From Calditrichaceae bacterium (GTDB taxonomy: Bacteria; Calditrichota; Calditrichia; Calditrichales; Calditrichaceae), in assembly GCA_016928315.1 (NCBI GenBank), contig JAFGKZ010000245.1, forward strand, positions 1-37,988: a stretch of DNA of 37,988 nucleotides, read 5' to 3'. Each line of letters starts with the position of its first letter. The stretch's first letter is position 1. The notes below the pieces were generated by a model. The model searched no databases. It saw nothing but the letters and a program-made list of their open reading frames with translations, and was not told the origin of the DNA. The translations under genes were made by a program, and so were the position numbers. Below, piece after piece: positions 1 through 9,308 of this stretch.

Positions 1-544
1 AACATTTATTATGTTTTTTACTGAGCTAAGGTCCCAATCATTAATTTAAATTCCTTTTCGTCTTTATACTGTACTTTAGAATCGTAAATTGCCAATCCTT
101 CCCAGCTTTAAAGCGCCTCCATCGACGCGTGCACAGATTTTTTTCATGAAAAACCCGTACGGTATCATCCCCGGCATTCCAGTCAGCAGAATCAGCTGCC
201 GGGCAAATAATATTCCATCCGGAAGACTTCGAAAATTCGCGCAATATACTTACTTTTTGCTCCAAAACAAATAAGAATTTCTGTAACAATATGAATCCCG
301 GGGAATTAAGGCCAAGTTTATAAATAATACACGTTATAGATGTACTAATGAGGATTTTTTAAACAAATAAATTATCCTGCCAAAAAGTAACTATTTTTTG
401 GTAAGTATATTCAGCTTATACTTTTATTTTCAAAATTAATTGTTATATTAATGAAAAACACGGATGTATATAGAAATATTTTCACATAGTATAATTTTAT
501 ATTCATCCTTATTTAATTACATCAGATTTTATGAAGGAATTACT
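1..544. other. Leading region without a convincing gene
   Basis: No protein-coding gene can be supported here. A minus-strand open frame of 82 codons (41-289) and a plus-strand one of 61 codons (89-274) overlap each other; neither has a recognisable domain or a good ribosome binding site. The stretch from about 100 to 240 is visibly richer in G and C than its surroundings, so it may be the remnant of a decayed gene. From 300 onward the DNA is very AT-rich and probably holds the promoter of the lipoprotein gene starting at 545. Confidence 0.4.
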
Positions 545-1531
545 ATGAAATGGTTCAGTTTATTTGTGATGTTTTTATTTATTGCAGCATGCGGTTCACA
601 GCAACAAACGGTAATAAAAAGTAAATCAACCACCCTGGATTCGCAACTGGAGGATTTAACCGACCAGATTGTTTTAACCCTGTCACAGCAGCAAAAATCT
701 AAAATAGCAGTGATTGAATTTTCCAATCTGGATGGAAAAATTACTGAATTCGGCCGGTTTATTGCAGAAGAGCTGATAACACGATTATATATGACCAATC
801 AGTTTGATGTAATTGAACGGCAGATGCTGAATAAAGTAATGAATGAACACAGTTTGAATTTAAGCGGTATGATCGATGAAAGTTCTGCAAAAGAATTGGG
901 TCGGATTCTTGGCGTCGATGCCATTTGCACCGGATCGATAACCGATTTGGGCGAAAGTGTAAAGATCAATGCACGGCTAATTTCTACTGAAACAGGAAAA
1001 TTATTTTCGGTAGCATCGGTAAATATTATCAAGGACGATGTGGTTAGAAAATTAATGGATAGCCCAATTGATAATACAGATATTGTACAAACTGAACAAG
1101 GTAAAAATAATCCGGATGACAATCCATCTTCGACCAGAATTGTGGAAGAAGAAGGTTTTCGTATTGAACTCAAGGAATGTACTCTATCCAATCGCCGCGT
1201 GGTCTGTCATCTTATAATAACCAATACATCAGAAGATGATAAAGATTTTGAAATAACGTATGGCTGGCAATATCAGACTAAAATATTTGATGATCTGGGT
1301 AATGAATATATTATTTCTGCAGTCAAATTCGCCAATCAATTAAAAACGATAAAAGGATTGAGTCAGTATGATTCAGCAAATAAAAAAATCGTAGCCGGAA
1401 CATCAGTGAGTGCAGAACTAATATTTGATAAAGTATCATCTATGGCGGTTAAAATTAATCTATTGCAAATACTTTGCGGTTTTCGTGGATTCAAAGTGGA
1501 ATTTCGCGATATCGATTTAATTAAAGGATAA
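545..1531 (+). CDS. FlgO/CsgG-like lipoprotein
   Basis: A 328-residue protein that begins with a lipoprotein signal: a hydrophobic run ending in IAAC, so Cys16 would be lipidated and the protein anchored in the envelope. Residues about 30-165 look like the FlgO / CsgG N-terminal fold, with the features KIAVIEFSNLDG, a stretch on GRFIAEELITRLY, then FDVIERQMLNKVMNE and LGVDAICTGSITDLG. The C-terminal half (about 200-328) looks like a beta-rich domain that I do not recognise. The open frame extends upstream to 464, but the ATG at 545 is preferred because it is preceded by GAAGGAA and starts the signal sequence. It is followed by two envelope genes on the same strand. FlgO-type lipoproteins work at the outer membrane or periplasm in flagellar or curli-like systems; no such genes are visible here, so the role is open. 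Confidence 0.75.
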   Translation: MKWFSLFVMFLFIAACGSQQQTVIKSKSTTLDSQLEDLTDQIVLTLSQQQKSKIAVIEFSNLDGKITEFGRFIAEELITRLYMTNQFDVIERQMLNKVMNEHSLNLSGMIDESSAKELGRILGVDAICTGSITDLGESVKINARLISTETGKLFSVASVNIIKDDVVRKLMDSPIDNTDIVQTEQGKNNPDDNPSSTRIVEEEGFRIELKECTLSNRRVVCHLIITNTSEDDKDFEITYGWQYQTKIFDDLGNEYIISAVKFANQLKTIKGLSQYDSANKKIVAGTSVSAELIFDKVSSMAVKINLLQILCGFRGFKVEFRDIDLIKG

Positions 1532-1619
1532 ATGAAGCGGTAAAAGAAACAATTGTATCAGGTAAAATGGTCAGAAGTTAATACATAATTTTTAAGAGTA
1601 ATGAAAGGAGACCTAAAAA

Positions 1620-2297
1620 TTGAGTGATTTTATTGAAACGCATACGGCGGATGAAATCATTGATAAGGCATGGACATTTGTACCGAAAGGGATACCGAAA
1701 GACAAACATGAGCTTAAAAATTTTAAGTATGGCCTGGATCATGCTATAAAGAAAGATGGAATTTCAGACAGCGCCCGGGCAAGAATTAAAGAGGGTTATG
1801 ATTATATTGAAAAATGGCAGAAACGTTATTTTATCGGATCAGGAAAACTTTTGATTATTTCAATATTGGCGACTTTTTGGTACATTTACCAGATTTATCA
1901 GCGGTATCAACAAGGCCTGCCCATGCTGGATTTTGAGGAAGCGTCGGATTATTCCGTTTTTTACACCATTTATGCATTTTTATTTTTATTTGGTGTGATT
2001 GGTTATTACTGGTCACAGCGAGCGCCGGCCTGGCTTATCATCGCTAATGATTTAAAAAAAGGGCATGACATTCTGGAAGATTGGGAGGAAAATATGAGTT
2101 CAGCCAATCGCCCTGTATCGTATAATGAATATTATGATAAAAGCGGCAGAAAAGTTGGTGATGATCAAATGGCGGCGGAAGGAACGGATGTGCTTGTTAA
2201 AAGCATTCTATGGGTGGTTAAAATACTCATCATGTGGATCGCCATTCCAATTGTCTCACTTGTCGGATTTCTCCGGTATTATGTTTTTTATATGTAA
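1620..2297 (+). CDS. Membrane protein of unknown function, TTG start
   Basis: A 225-residue protein I do not recognise. The N-terminal 75 residues are charged and probably cytoplasmic. Three hydrophobic stretches follow: about 77-97 (LLIISILATFWYIYQI), about 112-132 (VFYTIYAFLFLFGVIGYYW) and about 195-225 at the C terminus. The start is TTG, supported by AAAGGAG nine bases upstream (1604-1610); no in-frame ATG gives a better position. It lies 88 bases after the FlgO-like lipoprotein gene and 66 bases before the SH3-domain gene, all on the plus strand, so co-transcription is likely and an envelope role is a reasonable guess. Confidence 0.65.
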   Translation: MSDFIETHTADEIIDKAWTFVPKGIPKDKHELKNFKYGLDHAIKKDGISDSARARIKEGYDYIEKWQKRYFIGSGKLLIISILATFWYIYQIYQRYQQGLPMLDFEEASDYSVFYTIYAFLFLFGVIGYYWSQRAPAWLIIANDLKKGHDILEDWEENMSSANRPVSYNEYYDKSGRKVGDDQMAAEGTDVLVKSILWVVKILIMWIAIPIVSLVGFLRYYVFYM

Positions 2298-2363
2298 ATA
2301 TCAATTTTGACAAGTAGAATACGGTTAGTCATGGGACTTGAGCTAAAGAGGAAATCGTTTATT

Positions 2364-3446
2364 ATGCTGAATTGTAAAGGAAAGAAAGTATTATTTATTG
2401 GATTCTGGATTTTTCTAAGCGCTTTGATTAGTACTGCCCATGCATCAAGGACTGAGCTTGTAATTATAAGAGATGGCAATGTGCGTTCCGGTCCGGGCGC
2501 CGGAAATGAGATTATAGGTAAAGTCTCTCTTGGTGATGATTATTGGATACAGGAGACCAAAGGTTCCTGGTATCGGATAGAATATGAGAACAGAGAAGGC
2601 TGGGTATCTTCCGTACTAGCTGCGGCTGATAATGATTCAGCATACGTAAACAAGTTACTCATTCTGAAAAATCAATCCGTTAAAGATGCTGGTAAACGTG
2701 TAGCTTATGTTAACAGAGGTGAGATTGTAAAGTTGCTGAAAAAGGGATCCATGCAGCATGCCATTGAAATTAATGGAACCCGCGGCTTTGTAAAAACGGG
2801 TGATACAAAACAACTGGGACCATCCACAACAGATTCAGGGATGATGGACAAAATCCTCGGTCAAAAAGGTATGGTATTTGACTTCTTTTATTGGTTGGAT
2901 AATCTTGGGAAAAAAAATATAACGTTTATGATTATACACTGGATTATTGCCATAGGTATTCTAATAATTCCATTTATTTTAATTAGCAAACTTGTCACCT
3001 GGCTGGCCTATATCACATTTCTAAAAGATAAGTACATTCTGTTTACATTTTGGATTTTAATAATCTTTACTGTGTTGAATATATTTCTTTTTTTAATGAC
3101 TACGCCGCCTTATGAGAGCATTATAATTGCTTCGATTTTCTGTGTGTTCTGGTTTGCCCAAATGGCTTATCAAAAAGAAAAATTACATCAGAACCGTTGT
3201 AAGAAATGCCGTAAAATGTGGGCGACTCAGAGTAAGGGCACCGTATTTATTGGAAAATTCTTCGGCACTACCAAGACGACTACGTACCAGATGAAAAATA
3301 ATCACCAAAAAATCCTGAACAGTGAAACCAAGTTAAATACCTGGCTGGAGTATAAAGATATATTCGAGTGCAAATACTGCGGCCATCGCTGGTTTGCAAC
3401 ATGGGCAAAAGTAATTGATAGTAAGGAAATACCTACCAATTCATAG
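2364..3446 (+). CDS. SH3-domain membrane protein with C-terminal zinc-ribbon-like pairs
   Basis: A 360-residue protein with an unusual domain order. Residues 1-27 form a signal peptide ending near STAHA. Residues about 30-86 are a bacterial SH3 domain (VRSGPGAGNEIIGKVSLGD, then WYRIEYENREGWVSS); about 96-150 look like a second, degenerate copy. Three hydrophobic segments follow (about 186-220, 224-245 and 251-269). The tail carries two CxxC pairs, Cys279/Cys282 (CKKCRKMW) and Cys336/Cys339 (CKYCGHRWFATW), which resemble a split zinc ribbon. The frame is open from a TTG at 2307, but the ATG at 2364 is chosen because AGAGGAA lies ten bases before it and it opens the signal peptide. SH3 domains of this kind often bind cell-wall peptides; an envelope sensor or anchoring role is inferred only. 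Confidence 0.65.
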   Translation: MLNCKGKKVLFIGFWIFLSALISTAHASRTELVIIRDGNVRSGPGAGNEIIGKVSLGDDYWIQETKGSWYRIEYENREGWVSSVLAAADNDSAYVNKLLILKNQSVKDAGKRVAYVNRGEIVKLLKKGSMQHAIEINGTRGFVKTGDTKQLGPSTTDSGMMDKILGQKGMVFDFFYWLDNLGKKNITFMIIHWIIAIGILIIPFILISKLVTWLAYITFLKDKYILFTFWILIIFTVLNIFLFLMTTPPYESIIIASIFCVFWFAQMAYQKEKLHQNRCKKCRKMWATQSKGTVFIGKFFGTTKTTTYQMKNNHQKILNSETKLNTWLEYKDIFECKYCGHRWFATWAKVIDSKEIPTNS

Positions 3447-3598
3447 TATAAATAAGGGCTCTGATTATTCGGTATATTTTAATACCAGATTCAGGTGGTT
3501 AGAAATACTTTGAGCCGCAAAAAATATTAGATTTAAATTTTGATTATTTTCTTTATCCATTTATCTTCCGCCTTTGCTAATATTGGATAATAGATTAT

Positions 3599-4546
3599 AT
3601 GCGCTGGTTTGATCGGTTTTTTGTTTTCATTTTTCTGCTTATTCCCTTTACCTGGGGCGGCAGTTTTATTGCCGCCAAATATGTTGTTCATGATATTGAT
3701 CCCATAAACACGGTAATTTTACGATTTTTTCTTTCTGCGCTGATCATGCTGCCCTGGCTTTTTATATTTCACAGAAAACATCATCCGGATTTAAGAGACC
3801 GGTCTTATTGGTTTCACTTATTATTACTCGTAGCGATTGGCGGGATCAGCTATCATATCTTTTTCTTTTGGGGATTAACGCATACCAATCCGACCAATGC
3901 TGCGATCATTGTTGCTTTAAATCCGTTTTTCACTGCTTTTGGTGAGATTATATTTTTTAAAATCCGCAGAAGCACCCGCTTTTATATTGGTTTTTTAATT
4001 GCCTTTAGCGGGGCATTGTGGGTTAATATTGCGCGCGGGGGGCATATTGATTTTTCTAATCTGGGATTGGGTGAATTGCTTTGTTTAATTGCTTCCCTGC
4101 TTTGGTCAGCCTTTACACTCACCGCCAAAGCCACTAAAAAAGAAGGCTGGGATTCGCTCTGGCTTAATGCTTATAACTACCTTTTAACGGCCTTGGTAAT
4201 TTTACCTTTTGCCGGGCAAATGTTTACAGCCGAATTCTGGTGGGGTATATCAACGCCGGCCTGGCTGGGAATATGGTATATGGTTATTTTCCCAACCACC
4301 ATCGGTTATACCATGTTTTATATTGGTGTGCAGCGTAAAGGTCCGGCCTGGGCGTCAACTTTCATTTACCTGGTTCCATCCATTACCGCCAACCTGGATT
4401 ACCTGTTCTTCGATACATTATTTACCCTGCCATTGGTAGTCGGGACAACGATGGTTGTCATTGGATTGTTGTATGGCAATATGGGTGAGAAACAGATAAC
4501 CTGGCTTAAAAGTAAGATGTTCCGTAAAATGTTTCTGAAAGATTAA
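3599..4546 (+). CDS. EamA/DMT-family transporter
   Basis: A 315-residue very hydrophobic protein with the pattern of about ten transmembrane helices made of two similar halves, as in drug/metabolite transporters of the EamA family. The first half has the typical FTWGGSFIAAKYVV followed by RFFLSALIMLPWLF; the second has the ELLCLIASLLWSAFTLTAK repeat start and ends in a VVIGLLYGN helix. The substrate cannot be told from sequence; relatives export amino acids, metabolites or drugs. The ATG at 3599 has no clear Shine-Dalgarno sequence, but it begins the first helix exactly as in the family. It stands alone, 152 bases after the SH3 protein and 219 bases before the arabinose operon. Confidence 0.85.
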   Translation: MRWFDRFFVFIFLLIPFTWGGSFIAAKYVVHDIDPINTVILRFFLSALIMLPWLFIFHRKHHPDLRDRSYWFHLLLLVAIGGISYHIFFFWGLTHTNPTNAAIIVALNPFFTAFGEIIFFKIRRSTRFYIGFLIAFSGALWVNIARGGHIDFSNLGLGELLCLIASLLWSAFTLTAKATKKEGWDSLWLNAYNYLLTALVILPFAGQMFTAEFWWGISTPAWLGIWYMVIFPTTIGYTMFYIGVQRKGPAWASTFIYLVPSITANLDYLFFDTLFTLPLVVGTTMVVIGLLYGNMGEKQITWLKSKMFRKMFLKD

Positions 4547-4694
4547 GAATATTCGATATTAAATTGAAATTTTTTGTTCGACTGGAATAGTATCTTTGGC
4601 GTTTTTTGGTTAATTTACAGAAACAAGTGGCTTCTTTTTTTTAAAAATATTTTTATATTATATAACTTTAAAACGGTGATTTTTTAATTATAGT

Positions 4695-4744
4695 TTTGAC
4701 CCTATATAAATAAAAGAATGCTTTATACCTAAATTGGGGTCAAA
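4695..4744. promoter_or_regulatory. Candidate operator of the arabinose operon
   Basis: An inverted repeat, TTTGACCC at 4695-4702 and GGGTCAAA at 4737-4744, is perfect over 8 bases with 34 bases between the arms. It lies directly upstream of araB, the right arm only about 20 bases before the start codon. The left arm includes a TTGACC that could also be a -35 element, but I see no well-spaced -10. A paired operator for a sugar-responsive repressor or activator is a reasonable inference; no araC or araR gene lies in the window. Confidence 0.4.
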
Positions 4745-4765
4745 TAATAACATATTGGGGATAAA

Positions 4766-6469
4766 ATGGCAACATACGCAATAGGATTGGATTTTGGTAC
4801 AAATTCCTGCCGTTCTTTAATTGTAAATATTTCAAATGGTGAAGAACTTGCCAGCCATGTTTTTAATTATCCATCCGGTGAAGCCGGAGTGATTGTTGAT
4901 CCGGCCAATCCGCATTTAGCCCGTCAAAATCCAGCAGATTATGTAATAGGTATCGAAGTCACTATAAAAGAAGGCATAAAAGAAGCCCGGAAGAACGATT
5001 CTAAATTTAAACCGGAGAATATAATTGGCATCGGAGTCGATACAACCGGCAGCAGCCCAATGCCGGTAGATTATGATGGCCGGCCATTATGTTTTAGTAA
5101 TAAGTTTAAAAATAATCCTTCTGCAATGGTTTGGTTATGGAAAGACCACACAGCATATGCAGAAGCAGAAAAAATCACAAATCTTGCAGCTAAACAAAGA
5201 CCTGAATATCTGGCAAAAATCGGCGGGGTTTATTCATCGGAATGGTTCTGGAGTAAAATTCTGCATCTGCAAAAAGAAAATCCCGAGGTGTTTGATACAG
5301 CCTATAGTTTTGTAGAGATTTGTGATTGGATTCCTGCCGTGTTGACCGGCGTTACCAATCCTGATAAAATAAAACGCAGCGTTTGTGCGGCCGGGCATAA
5401 GGCAATGTACAACGATGGTTGGGGCGGACTGCCTGATGAAGAATTTTTAAATGAACTCTCACCAAAACTTGGTAAAGTAAGAAATAGCCTGTATCAAAAA
5501 GCTTATCCGGCTGAAGAAAAAATAGGAAATTTGTCGAAAGAATGGGCAGATAAATTAGGTTTATCCACCAATGTAGCTGTTGCCGTTGGCGCGTTCGATG
5601 CCCACATGGGTGCGGTTGGCGCCGGGGTAACAACGGGTACACTGGTTAAAATACTAGGCACCAGTACCTGCGATATTATGATCTGGCCTAATAAAGAAAG
5701 TATAGCCGATATCCCTGGTGTTTGCGGTATTGTAGATGGATCCGTGTTGGGTGGTTTTTATGGAATTGAAGCCGGACAATCGGCAGTAGGCGATATATTT
5801 TTATGGTTTGTGAATCATTTAGTGCCGGAAAAATACGGAAAAACGCAGGAAGAGAAATTTAAAAATCTGGAATCTGCAGCTGAAAAATTAGCGCCGGGAG
5901 AAACGGGTTTACTGGCCCTCGACTGGAACAACGGTAATCGTACTATTTTAGTCGATGTACGATTAACAGGATTACTGCTTGGACAAACATTGCATACACA
6001 ACCCCATGAAATTTACAGAGCATTGGTAGAATCAACAGCTTTTGGCGCCCTGGCTATTATTGACCGGATTGAAAGTAACGGCGTCAAAATAAATGAAATT
6101 GTAAACTGTGGCGGATTGGCCATTAAAAATGCCATGCTGATGCAGATTTATGCGGATATTACCGGCCGTCCGATGAAAGTGTCTCGAAGTGAACAAACAC
6201 CTGCTCTTGGCGCAGCTATGTTTGGCGCTGTCTCGGCTGGTAAAGAGATCAGCGGTTATGCAAATATTAGTGAAGCGCAGAAAGCAATGACTGGTGTAAG
6301 TAAAGTATATGAACCCATTCAGAAGAATCATGAAGTGTATAAAAAATTATATGCGCTGTATATGCAATTACATGATGGATTCGGGACAAAAAGCGGTGCG
6401 GGGAATATGTATAATGTTATGAAAGACTTGCTAACCATACGGGATTCAATCCGTGAAGGGAAAGCATGA
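4766..6469 (+). CDS. araB: Ribulokinase (AraB)
   Basis: A 567-residue FGGY-family carbohydrate kinase that phosphorylates L-ribulose to L-ribulose 5-phosphate with ATP in the cytoplasm. Visible features are the N-terminal phosphate loop GLDFGTNSCR (residues 7-16), VDTTGSS (91-97), the WKDHTA block (125-130), the catalytic-base region GAFDAH with Asp278, and LGTSTCD (297-303) of the C-terminal ATP site. The length fits bacterial AraB. The start is an ATG after GGGGATAAA. It overlaps araD by four bases (ATGA), showing translational coupling, and araA follows, which fixes the substrate as ribulose rather than glycerol or xylulose. Confidence 0.95.
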   Translation: MATYAIGLDFGTNSCRSLIVNISNGEELASHVFNYPSGEAGVIVDPANPHLARQNPADYVIGIEVTIKEGIKEARKNDSKFKPENIIGIGVDTTGSSPMPVDYDGRPLCFSNKFKNNPSAMVWLWKDHTAYAEAEKITNLAAKQRPEYLAKIGGVYSSEWFWSKILHLQKENPEVFDTAYSFVEICDWIPAVLTGVTNPDKIKRSVCAAGHKAMYNDGWGGLPDEEFLNELSPKLGKVRNSLYQKAYPAEEKIGNLSKEWADKLGLSTNVAVAVGAFDAHMGAVGAGVTTGTLVKILGTSTCDIMIWPNKESIADIPGVCGIVDGSVLGGFYGIEAGQSAVGDIFLWFVNHLVPEKYGKTQEEKFKNLESAAEKLAPGETGLLALDWNNGNRTILVDVRLTGLLLGQTLHTQPHEIYRALVESTAFGALAIIDRIESNGVKINEIVNCGGLAIKNAMLMQIYADITGRPMKVSRSEQTPALGAAMFGAVSAGKEISGYANISEAQKAMTGVSKVYEPIQKNHEVYKKLYALYMQLHDGFGTKSGAGNMYNVMKDLLTIRDSIREGKA

Positions 6470-7158
6470 TTGACGAACTAAAGGAAAGAGTACTTCAGGC
6501 TAATCTTGCTCTTGTAAAATATGGATTGGTAACATTAACCTGGGGAAATGTAAGCGGGATTGATCGTGAAAAGAAATTAATAGCCATTAAACCGAGCGGC
6601 ATTGATTATGAAAAGATGACGGCGAATGATATGGTCGTAGTCAATTTAGCCGGTGAAGCGATAGAGGGGAAATGGCGTCCATCATCTGACACTGCCACCC
6701 ACATTGAATTATACAAAGCCTTTCCGGAAATCGGGGGAGTAACGCACAGCCACAGTGAATGCGCCACCGCATTCGCGCAAGCCTGCCGGGAAATACCCTG
6801 TTACGGCACTACGCATGCGGATCATTTTAGCGGGACAGTTCCTGTGACCAGATTTTTAAGTGAGGATGAAGTTAAAACAGCCTATGAGCTAAATACGGGC
6901 AAGGTAATTATCGAACGGTTTGAAAAATTAAATCCAGTTGAAATTCCTGGCGTTTTAGTTGCAGGACATGCACCTTTCACCTGGGGAAAAGATCCTATGG
7001 ATTCTGTCAAAAACAATCTGGTACTCGAAAGAGTTGCTAAAATGGCATTAAATACAAAGTTGATAAACCCTGAAATTAAAGAATTACCAAAATATATTCT
7101 AAATACTCACTATCAACGTAAACATGGACCCAATGCTTATTATGGTCAGAAAAAATAA
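6466..7158 (+). CDS. araD: L-ribulose-5-phosphate 4-epimerase (AraD)
   Basis: A 230-residue class II aldolase-fold enzyme that converts L-ribulose 5-phosphate to D-xylulose 5-phosphate, linking arabinose to the pentose phosphate pathway. Conserved elements visible are GNVSG (27-31), KPSG (42-45), SSD (73-75), the zinc ligands in THSHS (His94 and His96) and the third zinc-binding His168 in VAGHAPF. These match Asp76, His95, His97 and His171 of the E. coli enzyme almost one for one. The start ATG overlaps the araB stop, and araA begins 17 bases after its end. Confidence 0.95.
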   Translation: MIDELKERVLQANLALVKYGLVTLTWGNVSGIDREKKLIAIKPSGIDYEKMTANDMVVVNLAGEAIEGKWRPSSDTATHIELYKAFPEIGGVTHSHSECATAFAQACREIPCYGTTHADHFSGTVPVTRFLSEDEVKTAYELNTGKVIIERFEKLNPVEIPGVLVAGHAPFTWGKDPMDSVKNNLVLERVAKMALNTKLINPEIKELPKYILNTHYQRKHGPNAYYGQKK

Positions 7159-7175
7159 AATATAAGGAAAAAATC

Positions 7176-8672
7176 GTGATTAATTTTAATGAATTTGAAA
7201 TCTGGTTTCTCACAGGAAGCCAGCATCTATATGGCCCGGAAACACTTAAACAGGTAGCGCAACATTCACAAATTGTTGCAAAAGAACTGGATGCCTCTAA
7301 AAATATTCCTGTCAAAGTGATTTTCAAACCGGTTCTCACTTCACCGGAATCGATTACAAATATATGCCTTGAAGCTAATAATTCCCCGAACTGTATAGGA
7401 TTAATTACCTGGATGCACACCTTTTCACCAGCCAAAATGTGGATAGGTGGTCTGAAGGTACTGCAGAAACCGTTTGTTCACTTGCATACACAATTTAACC
7501 GTGACATCCCCTGGGCCGAAATCGATATGGATTTTATGAATCTGAATCAATCTGCGCATGGCGGCCGGGAGTTTGGATTTATTTGTACCCGTATGAAGAA
7601 GAACCGGAAAGTAATCGTAGGACACTGGCAGGATAAAAAAGTCCAGGAAAAATTAGGAATATGGTCGAGAGCTGCCTGTGCCTGGCACGATTCTAAAAGT
7701 ATGAAAATTGCCCGGTTTGGCGATAACATGCGCGAAGTTGCCGTAACCGAAGGCGATAAAGTAGAAGCCCAAATGCGTTTTGGTTATTCGATTAATGGAT
7801 ACGGTGTCGGCGATCTGGTTGATGTTGTAAATGCAGTTCAGGACTCAGCTATCGATGTACTGATTGATGAATATTCCAATAAATATATTCTGGGCGATAA
7901 AATTAAAAGTGAGGGTAAAAAACATAAAGGGATGCGGGATGCCGCCAGAATAGAACTGGGTATTAGAAAATTCATGGATGATGGTGGATTTAAAGGATTT
8001 ACCACGACATTTGAAGATCTGCATGGATTAAATCAGCTTATGGGTATCTCGGTACAGCGATTGATGGCCGAGGGTTATGGTTTCGGCGCTGAAGGAGACT
8101 GGAAAACGGCGGCTCTTGTACGCGCCATGAAAGTTATGGCACAGGGCCTCAAAGGTGGTACATCATTTATGGAAGATTACACATATCATCTGGATCCGGC
8201 CGGAATGAAAGTTTTGGGTGCACATATGCTGGAAGTATGTGAATCGGTTGCCCAGGGAAAACCTGTGTTGGAAAGTCATCCGTTATCAATCGGAGGCAAG
8301 GAAGATCCTCCAAGATTGATATTTAATGCCCCGGCAGGTCCGGCTTTAAATGCTTCGTTGATTGATTTAGGTAATTGTTTCAGAATGATTGTTAATGAAG
8401 TTGAAGTAGTAGAACCAGATGCAGAGTTGCCAAAATTACCGGTTGCAAGAGCATTATGGATACCGCAGCCGAATCTGGAAATTGCTGCACAAAGCTGGAT
8501 TTTAGCGGGTGGCGCGCATCATACCGGTTTTTCTCAGGCGATTACATCTGAATACATTGAAGATTTCTGCGAAATGGCTAACATAGAGATGGTCATAATC
8601 GATTCAAATACAAATATTTCTGATTTCAAAAAAGAATTACGCTGGAATGAGGCTTATTATTCAAACCTGTAA
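7176..8672 (+). CDS. araA: L-arabinose isomerase (AraA)
   Basis: A 498-residue enzyme that interconverts L-arabinose and L-ribulose using a divalent metal. The four residues that bind the metal in the E. coli enzyme (Glu306, Glu333, His350, His450) are present at Glu306 (GAEGDW), Glu333 (FMEDY), His350 (LGAHML) and His449 (AHHTGF). The N terminus [13 protein letters not shown] is a signature of the family. The start is GTG at 7176, preceded by ATAAGGAAA. The gene order araB-araD-araA, with the first catabolic step encoded last, is seen in several bacterial groups. No arabinose transporter is encoded next to it, so uptake must be supplied elsewhere. Confidence 0.96.
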   Translation: MINFNEFEIWFLTGSQHLYGPETLKQVAQHSQIVAKELDASKNIPVKVIFKPVLTSPESITNICLEANNSPNCIGLITWMHTFSPAKMWIGGLKVLQKPFVHLHTQFNRDIPWAEIDMDFMNLNQSAHGGREFGFICTRMKKNRKVIVGHWQDKKVQEKLGIWSRAACAWHDSKSMKIARFGDNMREVAVTEGDKVEAQMRFGYSINGYGVGDLVDVVNAVQDSAIDVLIDEYSNKYILGDKIKSEGKKHKGMRDAARIELGIRKFMDDGGFKGFTTTFEDLHGLNQLMGISVQRLMAEGYGFGAEGDWKTAALVRAMKVMAQGLKGGTSFMEDYTYHLDPAGMKVLGAHMLEVCESVAQGKPVLESHPLSIGGKEDPPRLIFNAPAGPALNASLIDLGNCFRMIVNEVEVVEPDAELPKLPVARALWIPQPNLEIAAQSWILAGGAHHTGFSQAITSEYIEDFCEMANIEMVIIDSNTNISDFKKELRWNEAYYSNL

Positions 8673-8690
8673 TTCGTATTAGTTAAGAAA

Positions 8691-9269
8691 ATGATTGAAA
8701 TCGGAAATGCCAGGGGATTGATATTCGATTGTGATGGTACTTTGATCGATTCAATGCCCCTGCACATGAAAGCATGGGAACATGCTTTTTTTTCTATTGG
8801 TGAAGTATATAATCATACTTATCTGGACTCAAAGAAAGGGATGAAAGAGTCTGATATTATTGAATTATACAACAAAGATTTCAATAGAAATTTAGATCCA
8901 CACCAGATTGTTCAAATTAAACACAATTATTTTAAAATCCATCTGAAAATTTTAAAACCAATTCAGCCGGTAGTAGATATTGTATTAAAATATTATGGCG
9001 TTAAAAACATGGGTGTAGTATCCGGGAGCACGCGCGAAATTGTACACCAGGAGCTTGAGGTAATTGGAATTAAGGATAAGTTTGATTATATCCTGACTGC
9101 GGATGATCCGTTTAAACCAAAACCGGCGCCGGATAAATTTTTTGAAGCCGCCCGATTGATGAATCTACCTTCGGAAGACTGCCTTGTTTTTGAGGACGGC
9201 GATCCGGGCATCCTGGCGGCTCAAGAAGCAGGTATGCGTACGATTGATGTAAGGAAAATAGATTGCTAA
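8691..9269 (+). CDS. HAD-family sugar-phosphate phosphatase or beta-phosphoglucomutase-like
   Basis: A 192-residue HAD superfamily protein. Motif I is IFDCDGTLID with nucleophile Asp13 and acid/base Asp15, motif II is VVSGSTRE (Ser111), motif III lies in FKPKPAPDKF, and motif IV is VFEDGDPGILAAQEAG with Glu168/Asp169. The helical cap after motif I and the overall size fit the YqaB / beta-phosphoglucomutase branch. It starts 18 bases after araA and is therefore probably the last gene of the arabinose operon; a role in removing or recycling a sugar phosphate is inferred. The stop codon TAA forms the first three bases of a 26-base palindrome. Confidence 0.8.
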   Translation: MIEIGNARGLIFDCDGTLIDSMPLHMKAWEHAFFSIGEVYNHTYLDSKKGMKESDIIELYNKDFNRNLDPHQIVQIKHNYFKIHLKILKPIQPVVDIVLKYYGVKNMGVVSGSTREIVHQELEVIGIKDKFDYILTADDPFKPKPAPDKFFEAARLMNLPSEDCLVFEDGDPGILAAQEAGMRTIDVRKIDC

Positions 9270-9292
9270 CCCCAGCCTTAAGGCTGGGGTTA
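9267..9292. terminator. Perfect 26-base palindrome between convergent genes
   Basis: TAACCCCAGCCTT at 9267-9279 is followed directly by its exact reverse complement AAGGCTGGGGTTA at 9280-9292. It includes the stop codon of the HAD gene and sits between that gene and the convergent aldose epimerase gene, where a bidirectional transcription stop is expected. It lacks a strong T-run on either side, so it may be a dispersed intergenic palindrome used as a terminator rather than a classic intrinsic terminator. Confidence 0.55.
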
Positions 9293-9308
9293 ATGCAAAT
9301 CTTACTTT

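Noticed and set aside
41-289. 82-codon minus-strand open frame and overlapping 61-codon plus-strand frame
   Set aside because: No recognisable domain, no ribosome binding site, and each overlaps the other; treated as a possible gene remnant only.
545-1531. CsgG curli secretion channel
   Set aside because: Only the N-terminal FlgO/CsgG-like fold is visible, and no curli genes are near; called FlgO/CsgG-like instead.
4591-4598. TATCTTTG as a Bacteroidetes-type -7 promoter element
   Set aside because: The nearest TTTG upstream is only 14 bases away, shorter than that promoter type requires.
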